Positions 1 to 10,872 of a stretch of DNA of 64,000 nt are shown one piece after another; position 1 is the stretch's first letter, and every line of letters starts with the position of its first letter. Under the pieces are notes generated by a model, which saw only the letters and a program-made list of their open reading frames with translations, made no database searches and had not been told where the DNA came from. The translations under genes were made by a program, and so were the position numbers. This DNA is from Datnioides undecimradiatus (Eukaryota; Chordata; Actinopteri; Lobotiformes; Datnioididae), in assembly GCA_008933995.1 (NCBI GenBank), contig WARS01000011.1, positions 10,693,516-10,757,515 on the forward strand. Direction: 5' to 3'.

Positions 1-416
1 GTAGCAGGTGTAGGACTAATAATCCCAGGACTTTTAGTGTATAATGTAAAGCCCTGTTTTACTGGAGCATGATGCGGAGTGGAGGAATGAGGACGGCCTT
101 CTTCTGAAGAATTGCTGTCTTGCCTGTAAATTATGTGGTTTTGTCCATTCATGCCTGAGAGGTGACTCACAAGATTTCTGCCATCCAGCAGAGAAGTCTT
201 TGAGTTGCTCCAAGGAGGAGTGACTTGTGCTCCGTCTTTTCCTCTGGGGTCATGAGCAAAGTAGGCCCCACTGTACTGCAGCATTTGATTACCCAGGAAA
301 TCTGACATATTTTGTGGTTTTGACAGCCCTGTAGATGCTATAGTCCTGTCAAATAATGGCATCTTGCCTTGACACACTGGGTTCACGAGGGTCTGCATCG
401 ACTGGCTGTTCATCAT
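1..416 (-). CDS. C15orf39-like protein, N-terminal part, runs off the window
   Basis: An open frame starts at ATG 414-416 on the minus strand and runs without a stop to the left edge, giving about 138 residues of a partial protein. A splice acceptor (pyrimidine-rich stretch then AG) lies just upstream, at about 460, so the ATG sits in exon 2 behind a 5' UTR exon. The N-terminus carries a short block reading LVNPVCQGKMPLFD, followed by an aromatic YSGAYF block and then low-complexity Ser/Pro-rich sequence. From memory, human C15orf39 begins with a similar GPVMYGKLPRLE block and a GSYFS block, and it is the neighbour of PPCDC in the same orientation, as here. No enzymatic domain is visible. C15orf39 is a poorly characterised, largely disordered vertebrate protein. 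The identification rests on weak N-terminal similarity plus synteny. Confidence 0.55.
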   Translation of the reverse strand, partial: MMNSQSMQTLVNPVCQGKMPLFDRTIASTGLSKPQNMSDFLGNQMLQYSGAYFAHDPRGKDGAQVTPPWSNSKTSLLDGRNLVSHLSGMNGQNHIIYRQDSNSSEEGRPHSSTPHHAPVKQGFTLYTKSPGIISPTPA

Positions 417-1355
417 GTAGTAACTTTATTATGATGGTGCAATGTTTCGTCTCCACACCTGAGAATTAAAACAACAATTAGTCACTGGCATTTATTCCTT
501 TAATAATATCTATGCAAGATTCCAGTTCAAGGGATCCTATTTTTTAATTAGCTCGAGTAAACTCCCCCCTCAGACATCAGATAAGATGGCAGGACACAGG
601 AAAATAAACACTTCAACGTCGGAGAACAACTAGCTTAAGGCATTTTTTCTGCTTGATGAATCTTGTGGCTAATCACATGTATGTCACATACACCCCTGGT
701 AGCCGGTGCACATTGGTGAAAGCAGAATGCAACAAGTCTTGCCACAGCCTTGATGGGTGAGGATGATTCATAACCTAACACTTATGAAACGGATATTAGA
801 AAATGACACAGGCTAAGAATGACAACCATTTCCTACAGACAGCCAATATCATATGCAGTATCACCAGTTCTGGTGGTGATGTAATATCAGTGTGGGATTG
901 AAAACAGTCTTCACTTTCAGGCCATGTCTACAAGTATGAAAACTAAAGTGGGACTGAAATATTGCAATACTGTATGTGATTCATATTCAGTATGTTTGGT
1001 TTTAATGCAGCATATGTAAAATGGTAAACTGTGTCACAGTCACATCAAAGAATTTGTTTTGCTTTCAAACTAGAACTTATCCACCTGATCCAACATGCAC
1101 TTTTCATCTTGTGTTCTTGAGGCCTGCCACCACAGCAAACTGTATGTTTCTATTCTGCTTTTTATGACCACAATTAGTCACACCATACTTCCTTCTTCAC
1201 ACACTTCACACTAACTATTGTTTTCCTTTTCACAAAAACAGCTGATTACTGGAAATGATCTCTTTTTTTCCCCAGTCATCAGACATCAACAGACATCTAT
1301 GATATTTAGATACATTTATTATTATTATCATTATTAAGATACACGATTTATTGTT

Positions 1356-1357
<2 letters not shown>

Positions 1358-1430
<73 letters not shown>

Positions 1431-1447
1431 AAGAAGAAGAAGAAGAA
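1358..1447. repeat. Compound microsatellite (TAA)n(GAA)n
   Basis: About 15 TAA units at 1358-1402 pass directly into about 15 AAG units up to 1447. It lies in the presumed first intron of the C15orf39-like gene. The poly-Leu/poly-Ile reading frame across it is an artefact of the repeat. Confidence 0.95.
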
Positions 1448-2580
1448 TTTTATCCCACTGTTGGACAGTCCTTTCGATTTCTGACAAGAGATCATGATGC
1501 ATAATTCACAGCATAGCAGCTGCCAAAATATTTATATATGTTGAGATAGCTGTATCAGATCCAACAAAAAACATTCATCATACATCTAGCAGACTGTATA
1601 AAAAAATGACATGATGATAATATCTGTGATCTATCTGTAGGCTTATGATAAAACCCACACGGGTCTCGTTGAGGCCAACTCTGGGTTCACACAGCACACA
1701 GACCCCATGTAAACGTTATCAGTTCATCCTGTTGACACCTTTGGTTCACAGCGATGGGTTTCTGCAGAGCGTGGGGAAATGTGGTTGATGTGCATGGAGG
1801 AAACTGTGCAGGGCTGTTTTCAACGGACTCAAAGCCGCCCTCTGTAAAGTGTGCGTGTGCGTGAGCGTGTGTCTTCCAGATCTGTAGGGCAAGGGTGATG
1901 TAGAGTGACTTCCGAAAGCAAACCGTCCAAACTGAAAGGCTGAGCCTAAAACCACGTGGGTGGGTGGGCATTTCAATCTCTCTGAAAGTAAGAAATCATT
2001 TATTTCATATCCAGTACGTCTGGCTGTGACATACAGGGAGAGGAAAAAAACCCCAAATGCTCTTTTCCGGAAAATAGCTGAAAAAGAACAAAAAAAAAAC
2101 TGAGTTGAGTTCGCACCTAAAAACGGAACTTCAACCGTGAAAAAATATCTTCGGTTCGTTTCTTCAAACAGGGAGGCAAGGTTGAGCTTATGAGGCGCAT
2201 ATTTGTTTATCAACGAGTCACATGAAAATACTGGAGTTTTTTGTCCTGCCTGAATGAGCAGCCTGCTCAAATTAATAGGACGCAAATAATATTAAAATCA
2301 TAGACGCGCAAGAACTCGATCACAGTGTGAGTCATTTCCATACGGGCTGTGAAAGCGACGTGAACCACGGTAAAAGTAAAACCACACTGTGGGTAAACAG
2401 AAACACCGTTTCAGACACCTAGCTGCACTGCTTTGGCGACACGAAGTGATTTCATAATCCGTCATGCTTTTGTGTTTGCCAAGTTTGTTTGCTTGCTTGT
2501 TTGGTTGTTTCGCGGTCGACTTCAGGATCTGCCGGTAATTTGGGCATCTGAAGACTGATCAGAAAAGATGTTTTCTTACC

Positions 2581-2925
2581 TCGCTGCTGTGGTGTCAATG
2601 ACTGATCTCCACAAACGCTCCATGAAACGCAACTTCTGAGAAAACAAGAGGGAACCTCTCCACGCTGTTTGTTAGTGGACTCGCTCAGTCCGGATGCGTC
2701 AAAATCCCACTTTTTTTCTCGCAAAGAAGGCCTGCCAAAAGGCTGGAGCGGCTTGCGCGGAGTCCACGCGGCTTTTTGAGAAGTTAACAAACTGAAGAAC
2801 AGACAAAAGGGAGGAGGATGGTCTTTGATCAATAGGCGGAGTCACACCCTCCGTCTATCCACAGCTTCTTTTCTACTCATGTCATATTTTTTTTCCTCCC
2901 TGGCCACTGTTATTGGCTGCTGTCC
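2581..2925 (-). promoter_or_regulatory. Likely 5' UTR exon and promoter of the C15orf39-like gene
   Basis: On the minus strand a good splice donor (GCGAG then GTAAGA) ends a GC-richer block at 2581. An inverted CCAAT box (ATTGGCT on the plus strand, near 2911) and a GC-rich element near 2836 lie upstream. The block faces the ATG-containing exon at 416, with about 2.1 kb of intron between them. The transcription start cannot be fixed from sequence alone. Confidence 0.35.
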
Positions 2926-3339
2926 TAATGATCAACTGTCAGCTGGCGCACCGTACCACTTTAAATGAACCAAGACTCACACTTTTACTCATGCACTGGC
3001 AAAATAACACAAGAGGGTGTGTGCTATCGATCACTCCCCATTGCTTTTTCACTCCTTCCTCAATTGTTCCCAAACGAGAGCTGTAGTCCCAAAGGAAATT
3101 GTTGCTTATTCATAAAGATATAAAACAGTGTTGGCACCCCTGATTTAGCCATCCCACTGCAGTTTTTACAACTCTCAGTTAACTTGACTATTGCTATTGT
3201 AGTATCTAGATTAATTAATACATATAAAAATTGTCTTTATAGGGCACTGTAGAGAGCATGAGGTGTCCTGTAAGTTCATGCATAGCTCAGAAGTGTTTTT
3301 GCTTCATCCACAAGTTCCAGCTGGTGTTTTTCACTTCTA

Positions 3340-3673
3340 ATGTTTAAGATATCTGAGTTAGGGGCCCAGGGTTAAAGGTTATTGTCTAAAAGCGAGGTGC
3401 CCCTCGCTATTCGTCCCTCTTATTTTCCCTAGGGTTTTCTGTTATATACAAAGCTTCATGTTTTCAATTATTGCCAGATGTTTTACCTTAGCTTTGCTGG
3501 TAGACAAGGTGCATATATAAAGCGCAAATTGACAGACTTCCCATTTGGCCCCCGGAAGTTCTCCAGGTTTTCATTGTACCTGGTTTTGATGCTGTACTTT
3601 CTGTAATAAACTTTTTTATATACATGCAAGACAGTGTCAGCTGAGTTTTCCTTCAAACATCTTCAACTGCATC
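3340..3673 (+). mobile_element. LTR-like fragment (TATA plus poly(A) module)
   Basis: A TATATAAAG box at about 3513 is followed some 90 bp later by AATAAA at about 3605 and then by a tail containing AACATCTTCAA. TATA and AATAAA about 90 bp apart in the same orientation is the layout of an LTR U3-R unit. The module at 7480-7690 has the same layout and a similar tail. Ends and target-site duplications were not found, so the boundaries are approximate. Confidence 0.3.
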
Positions 3674-6600
3674 ACCATTTAATTAACGACACTACATTAC
3701 TGAGATATGCATGGGTTCACTTTGCATAGTTTCTAATTACAAATATGTCCAGATAACGTCTTTGAGTTGGAGTACACCTCTGCAATGATACCTACACCAA
3801 GAAAATTAATGTTTAGATATGCTGGTGATAGCCAAGTGTTTCTCATGAAAACTCTCATGTCCAGGCTTGCTTTGAGAAGTCCCATACAGTTAAAGTGCTA
3901 AATCTAGACTGCCATATAGCAAAAACCATACAAGAACGGTGGAGCAAAGGAATTAAGGATGCGGTACTGGATGTGAAAAAATAAGGGCATAATATCACTT
4001 AAGTATAAACAGCTTGTCTAGACAGCTGTGAAAGCAAGGTTCAGGCACAGAATCACTATGTGTTGACCTCATCTTAATGTAGTTAATGGTTTACTTTAGT
4101 TGACCAAAGTTAAAATCAGGTCAGTCATTACCTCAGTCAGACAGTGCATTACCTCTTGTCTACTGTCTAATAGTCATAGTAAAGACATAGTAACACTTGC
4201 TTTCAGCAGCATCCCTGGTGCCACTATGGAGAGATGTAGGGGATTCATCATCATTGTAAGCCTAAATTCTTCTACTTGCTTGATTTACCCTTTAGATGAG
4301 TTCATTTCTTGCTGCGCTTGCATCATACCAGTCCCTCTAATTTATGTGTCCCAGTGGACTTGCCACAGTTTAGTCTAGACAAGTTGGTGGCTTCCATCAG
4401 TCCCTGTGGCCTCACAGGTAAAGAGACGCTCATCAGGGGGGTTGATTGAGGAGAGAAGGCAGGAACTTTTCCCCATGGAGTGCTCATACATCTCCCCTAT
4501 TTCCAGTTACCATGGCATTACAGCATAAGGCTAACCAACATAAAGCACCAAGGGGCTAGCAGTGTGCCATATGGGTGCAGCAACACAAATCTTTAAACAC
4601 ATAAGGTGAAAATATTGCATTAAACACATACATGCACATATTTTACTTTTTACTTTTTTTATTAGTTGGTAATGGATAATATTATGATCCAGGGTGAAGA
4701 GATGATTTTCTTTTCTTTTAAACAGATCCACTACCTCTTATTTTCTACAACATAGTTGGCAGTATTGTGAAAGATTATTTCCCTCTGTGAGCCTTCTGTT
4801 AAATATTTAACATAATATCTTGTGACCGACATTTAGTAGATAACCTCAACCATTTATAAGGTAAACAAAGGATCACGAAGATAGTTTTGTCTTTTTTTCC
4901 CTGGGGCAACATAGGTAGAGAATAATAAATGTACCATAATAACAGAAAGATAAATAGTTTGTGATTTAGTTGTTTTAATTGCAATGACTGTAAAACTGAC
5001 ATTTTTCTTAAGCAGCAGGTAAACAAAAAAACCCCCATTGTTCCACATGACTTTTATCTGATTTTACCATAATTTTATATTTCTAATCACAAAGACACCT
5101 TCATAACTGTTTTTGTTTTTAAAATGCAATACATTCTAAAGTACACTTAATATGGTAAAGTATTAATATGTCACACACACACCTCTGAGTGAATCCATGA
5201 GGTGTTTACCACTTTTAAACATCTGAGAGTAATAAGGTGAGTTGTGGTGACATGGGGAGCAGAGCAGGTGATCTCTAAGGATGTAGTTTCTGATGAAACA
5301 CTGTTGAACATTCCCAGAGGCCAGACACTACATGTAGAGCCAGGAGACTGCACAGGACACACAAGACTCATGTGCACCTGAACATGCACACATATTGACA
5401 CAGAATAGGATATCATGTTGGTGTAATACATATATGTTGTCTAATGTCTATATAATATAGCACATCTATCTAGCACACTCAGGTAGCTATGTAAATGTCT
5501 TTTCAAAATGATGTAGATTCTGTGTATAATTATAGTAAATAAATGCTTAAAAATACCTTCTTATTTTCACCATTATAAATTACTGTTGTGTCCAGTTAAC
5601 TGCACTAAACTTATGAGCAATGTCCCATATGAAAGTAAAAAAGTAAAGTAGTGATGGATTTCAGTAATATTTATTATGTCTTGTTACATTAGTCTTTATG
5701 ACACGATTTCTGTTAGAATTTGTGGGATTCACTGTTTTGTCCTGCATGTTTTAACATAACACAAAATAAAGAGCTTTGACAGAGGTGAGGGTGGAATGGT
5801 ACAATCAGGAGACTGTACAGTAAGTTCTTCTGATAAACAAAATAATGGAGTAGTAGAGAAAAGCAGCATGTTTAGTCTTGAAAACGTACTGTTGACTGTT
5901 TCACATTGCATGTGACAACAGCCTATCTAAAGTTTGGATATTTGTCCATGGTTGTGGGAACATGACGTTTATTCCCATTAGGTGCACCTGCAGGCTACAC
6001 ACTCTTCCACAGAGCTGTCAAGGCCTTGATGACACTCCCCCACCAGCATAGCTGATGTAATGTTGCTCTGGCATTGTTAGAATCACACAGCAGCCAATAG
6101 CAGCAGGACAAGTTATGGCTCAGGAAAGGATGCGTTGTGTTTGGAGAGCCATTCACATAGCTCCATGTGCCGCAACCTCAACAGCTCAACAGTATTAATT
6201 CCCTGAATTATTTGCAAACCAAATTTTGTTCACCTGCCCTGGATTTTGTAGAGACATAGATGAACTAAGATTACTCATTATCTGGAACACAGCACAAAAG
6301 CAGCACAAATGTCAACATGTTTGAAACGAACTAAGCGTCAATTCCCTCAGGAAGGAAAAATTCTTTGGAAATAGCTGCGGTTTGACAACAAAGAAAAGCA
6401 GTTAATGATTCCCATATGATAATGTGTGCAATCAGGAAGACATCAATGTTTTTTAAGAGTGCTGTAAAACCATAAGAAGGAAGAGTTGTACTAATCAACT
6501 TAATAACGTTCATTTGGATTGCGGTTGCAAATCTGAATCTTTTTTGCAACCATGTTATTGTCAACTGTTTCTTGTCTCTGGATGACAACATGACAGTTGT

Positions 6601-7479
6601 ATACCTTGACCTCCTACAAAACAGGTTGTCTGAAGTGCTTCACAACTCATCAAACATGATAATATTGCAGAAGAGACATGCTTCCAATTTTACCGCTGAC
6701 AAGGTTCAGTTCCTCCCTTTTTGTTACAAATAAAACAATTGTAAGTGTCTGTTTTCACTCAGATAAATAAACCATTGTCTGGTTTGGTTTGACATACTCT
6801 CATCTGTCTCCTCCTGACACAGTCCAGAACAGTACATTTTACTTTGTTAGGAGATGGAGGGCTTTCATAAAGATAAACATGTGAACCATTGAGTTCATCA
6901 TTTCTGACCTTTGCTGCTTTTGTAGAAGAGACCAAGTTGTTTAGCTGGATCCATGTTATAAGATGTACTCTAGTCATGCATATGTATCTGTGTGCTTAGA
7001 CAGCCACCTGTATACCTAGACAGCTATCTGTGTGCCTGGACAGCTGTCTGTCTATGGTGTGCCAGGACAGCTACCTGTGGAAAGCCAGCCTGCATACCAA
7101 CATATTAAGAATGCAAGGAGACATGAAACACACACACCCATGTATGTTTTTAGAATCACAGCATACATATCAAACCATGTTGACTGTATTACAGACCTTT
7201 CCTCATGTGACCACATTAATCTATATTATGTTTAAAAAAAAAAAAAAAAACGTGCATGAGGGCCCCTCTGAAAATAATGGAGACAGCAGGAGGTAATGAA
7301 AAGGGTTCAATTTCAAAGATGTATGACACCAATAAAATAGATATGCAAGCCAGAACCCCTGAGGTTGCAGAAAGGTTGAGGCCTCAGCAGGGTATATCCA
7401 AATGCCATTCAAAGTTGCAATTTAAGGAAAAGGACTGCTAAAGAGAGAGGTTGATGACTCCTTTCTTTCCAGGGTATGT

Positions 7480-7690
7480 GGGAAGCTCTGTGTGAAAAAG
7501 GCGGGCAAAACATGCCTCATATAGAAATGACCTGGGAGGGATTTTATGGTATAAAAAGATGCGCAACCCAGCCTGTGAATCAGTCGGTCCAGAACAGGCT
7601 CAAGTTTATGTCTTCTGTGTAAGAATAAATTCTACTGCATCGACTCTGACCATCTCCAGTGCTTCACTGAACATCTTCAAGACCCCAAGT
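7480..7690 (+). mobile_element. LTR-like fragment (TATA plus poly(A) module)
   Basis: TATAAAAAG at about 7551 is followed by AATAAA at about 7624 and by a tail ending in GAACATCTTCAAGA. The arrangement and tail resemble the fragment near 3.6 kb, suggesting the same family of retroelement LTR. No coding region or clean termini are visible, and the boundaries are approximate. Confidence 0.3.
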
Positions 7691-9018
7691 ATCTTTTAAA
7701 GACTTTTTAATATTTTGATGTAAGAAGTCCAGAGTCACATCTGGCCCAGACCTGCTCTGTAATTTTTTTTTACACTTTTGGTCCTGGTTAAAAGCTAAAA
7801 GTACATCTACTGCTTCTCTGTACATCTTTTAAAACACTTAAGCCACAATATTATAAGATAAAAAATATTAAATACTGTTTACTAAAACAAGACATTAGAG
7901 AGTCTAAGGCATCCATACTGACAGGTTTATGTTATGTGTCCTGCAGTAAAGCAAGTCTGTCAAAGTACCTTGTGGGAAAAGAGTTTCCGCTGCTTTGTAT
8001 CATATAATTAACCCCCTAGGAACCATGACAGCTCCTACACACTCAAATAAGAAGAATGTTGTTCATTACTTTTTATTGCATAATGACCACTTTGCTGGAG
8101 TACATCCCCGTTGCTTGAAGCACAGTATGTTTTCTCTACAAACTACAGAATGTTTGAAATTCCCCAAATTGTCTGAGTCATCGTTGGTCAAATCCCAATC
8201 TCACAATGAAATACAAAAGCACATTTTTGACCACTATTTCGCAGTGGATTTTGCTATCCAAAGAAGAAAAACAAGAAAATAAAAGGTTGACACTTAAATT
8301 TATAAACTATTTTAAATACAAATTTCTGTCATCTTTGACAATGACAGTATTCAATTCTAATATAATGCTAGCAGCCCAGAAATAACAATCAGCCTGTTGT
8401 AATTTTTGGACTCTGTATCTATAGTAAATTGACAAAACACAGTTTTCCCATCGATAAGCCCAGTAGAACAGATCATTAAACAGGTTTGCCAAACTGCTCG
8501 TCCACTGAACCGCTCTTTTTATTGTGTTGGCAGTAATGCACCATTTTGTTGCCAATTTTACAATGAAGCTAATTATTCAGCTAATATTCACACAAGCTCA
8601 GTCTAGCAACACAGATGAAATGCTGCTTTATAATAAACAGATATTTCTTGTCCAACAAGCACTCATTCATGTCAGTATATTTTCAAGATGAACTGATAAT
8701 ACATACATACATAGAAAATCATACATCAATCTGTTACGACTGGCTATAATAGCCTGTGATAGCAGCTCACAGTCTTTTTTGTTATTCTAGCTGATTAAGC
8801 TGCAGAGGTGGGTGGGTTGAGCTATGACAGGAATTACATGATGCCATGAGAACTGAAGTACAGATGCAGCAAAACTAACAGAAAAGTTAGAGTAATGCCA
8901 ATGACAATCTGTACACATCATGTTCATGAAATCCCATGTTGGGCCTCATACAGACAACAGGCCCTCAACAAGGTTTTACGACCTGAGGTCTGATACAGAT
9001 CAAAGATTGCAGACCAAC

Positions 9019-9424
9019 CAAATGGCTGCTCTCTTTGTCTAAGACCTGGGAGCCAGGTCACAAAGGTATGCAGGACACCTCCATCCCTAGCCACTCTGCT
9101 GCCACCCTGGTGCACGCAGCCTCCAATTGGACGGAGCTGTTAGCATCCTGGCTGCTCCTTATCTTAGACCTATGGGCCAGAGCACACAAGAATGTGGGAC
9201 ACCTCCGTCCCTACCTGCTCTGCCGCCCCCCTGGTGAGCGCTGACCCCCAAATGGCACGAGAATCGCTAGCACCCCGCTCCATTTGTCTAAGATCAAAGG
9301 GCCAGACCAGGAAGGAGCGCAGGCCACCTCCGTTCCTATCCCCTCTGTCGTCGTCCCCTAGTGGGTGCGGACTCCCATTGGACAATAGCCGCCAGCACCC
9401 TGCTGTGCGGCCAGATGTTCCAAG
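9019..9424 (+). repeat. Three imperfect tandem repeats of about 125 bp inside the LTR-like element
   Basis: Units are anchored by TAAGACC/TTAGACC/TAAGATC at about 9039, 9164 and 9289. Each continues through a GGGCCAG-like block, a CACCTCCnTCCCTA-like block, a GCC-rich block and an AATGG/ATTGG block. Part of a fourth unit follows to about 9424. Confidence 0.8.
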
Positions 9425-9692
9425 GTATATTATCTGCACTAAACCTCACAACTTTGCTCCCAGTCTGTGTCTAGTTGGCTGCCACCCGGCTCCCAGCTAG
9501 TCACGACGTAAAAGGGAGTGCACCTTCGTACGGACCTAAACTGCGCGCCAATCTCACCCTCGCTGGACGAGCTGAGATTTTCCTCTGTGCTCAAGCCAAG
9601 CACATTATTTTCCGGATCCGAAGAAGAGTCGCCGCCGCCAGCGCTCTCAGCCAAGTACCTGCAGACCTGACCGCCGCCGTCTCAAGGAAGTA

Positions 9693-9833
9693 CCTGCAGA
9701 AGGAAGAAAGGACCACCGCGTCTTGCTTCAACCAAGTCGACTCGTCGCTAATACCCGCTGACCGCGGAGAATTGCCTGGCCGCCGCCGCCGCCTGCAGAA
9801 TGAAGAAAGGACCACTGCGTCTTTCTTCAACCT
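9693..9833 (+). repeat. Two copies of a repeat with about 99-bp period
   Basis: A block of about 40 bp beginning CCTGCAGA and continuing GAAGAAAGGACCAC is found at 9693 and again at 9792 with few differences. A shorter ACCTGCAGA match at about 9657 may be a third, truncated unit. Confidence 0.75.
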
Positions 9834-10330
9834 ATGCAACCCGCCGACAGATGGCCCACCGTCGTCATCCGAGCCGAGGAACCGAGCTGGACCCAAAGAC
9901 GGATCCCACACATCTCCCTGCTTCATAGGCACGTAAGAGGCTTGATCTGTGCAGAGGTAGTTTTTAAGTGTGTTTTCTATACACCCTTTATTGTATAAGT
10001 TAAGTTAGCGGACCGCGAGTCCTGCATTTGTGATAACGGACTGAACGTCCTATTATCCTGTTATTTGTTTATTTGATTTATTTGATCGGGCGGTCTGACG
10101 ATCGGAGCCCAAAGAATTTATTTTTATGTGCCGTGTTTTCCCTTCTTTCCCTCTTAACGTACACGCACATATACACCGGTTAAACCCCCTTTGTTAGAGA
10201 CACACAGGCTAAGCTCACAGACGCCACTAGCCGTTGTCTTTTTCAAACCTCGCGGTCATTTCCCCTGACCGAAACTCCCGTGTGACGTACTCCCTCTCCT
10301 CCCTTACGTCCGCAACCTCACCCCTCCTCT

Positions 10331-10369
10331 ACACACACACACACACAGACACACACACACAGACACACA
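10331..10369. repeat. (CA)n microsatellite
   Basis: An AC dinucleotide run interrupted by AGAC units, inside the LTR-like element between the tandem repeats and the AATAAA signal. Confidence 0.9.
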
Positions 10370-10855
10370 TGCCTTTGCATAATTTAAAATAGATAATGGT
10401 TGTTTATTAATTTTAGTGCTAACGATTGCTAATTGATATCATTGATGTTAATAAATGCTGTTATGTTTTAAAGAGAAGTTGTCTGCATTGTTTGTATAAG
10501 TGTTGTTGTAAAGGCTGGTTAAAAGAGTCAGTGCTCGGATTCACGCCTTCATTGTTCGTCTTATGCATATCAGTATCTCCCAGGTACTGATATCTGTAAG
10601 CAAACGTATTTGAGACTGAATTTTCGAGTTGGTTATTGGTCCCTGATACCAGGGTGGTGCCCCGTAATTATTAATATTATTATTTCAATTAATAATTATC
10701 GTTGATAATAATGAATTATTGCTAATAACCTGCTCCTATAAAGCACAACACCCAACAAGAGGACTTATCACGTAAAACTGTTACAGACAACTGCGTTTAA
10801 CATGGGTGTGTAGAGGCATGAGGGTTTGGACATAAAACAATTTCGAGGTATCATG

Positions 10856-10861
10856 TTTATT
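10856..10861 (-). terminator. Poly(A) signal of ppcdc
   Basis: AATAAA on the minus strand begins 11 bp after the ppcdc stop codon, implying a very short 3' UTR ending before the LTR-like element at 10757. Confidence 0.55.
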
Positions 10862-10872
10862 TTCTTTTTGTC

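Larger units (their letters stand above)
2926..8936. other. Intergenic region, no gene recognised
   Basis: About 6 kb of AT-rich sequence without a recognisable exon or conserved reading frame. The short open frames lack splice context and similarity to known proteins. It contains two LTR-like promoter/poly(A) modules (listed separately) and a 17-base A-run near 7232. Confidence 0.6.
8937..10757 (+). mobile_element. Long LTR-like element, probable solo LTR of an endogenous retrovirus
   Basis: The segment starts with TGTTGGG and ends with CCCAACA, a perfect 7-bp terminal inverted repeat of the TG...CA type expected for an LTR. It is CpG-rich, unlike its AT-rich surroundings. The left half holds two sets of imperfect tandem repeats, as retroviral U3 enhancer regions often do. 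AATAAA occurs at about 10450, leaving a U5-like tail of some 300 bp that contains a short hairpin (CCCTG-ATAC-CAGGG). At about 1.8 kb it is long for an LTR. No gag, pol or env frame, primer-binding site or matching target-site duplication was found, so it appears to be a solo LTR. The open frames inside it are judged fortuitous. It ends 115 bp beyond the ppcdc stop codon. Confidence 0.6.

Noticed and set aside
1230..1502. Open frame with long Leu and Ile runs
   Set aside because: It is a translation of the (TAA)n(GAA)n microsatellite.
1746..2285. 179-codon open frame on the minus strand
   Set aside because: No recognisable domain, no splice context, His/Thr runs from CA-rich DNA. It lies in the intron upstream of the C15orf39-like coding exon.
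9475..9936. 153-codon open frame and its opposite-strand partner in the GC-rich block
   Set aside because: They follow the internal repeats of the LTR-like element, are rich in Arg/Ala from CpG sequence, and show no retroviral or host domain.
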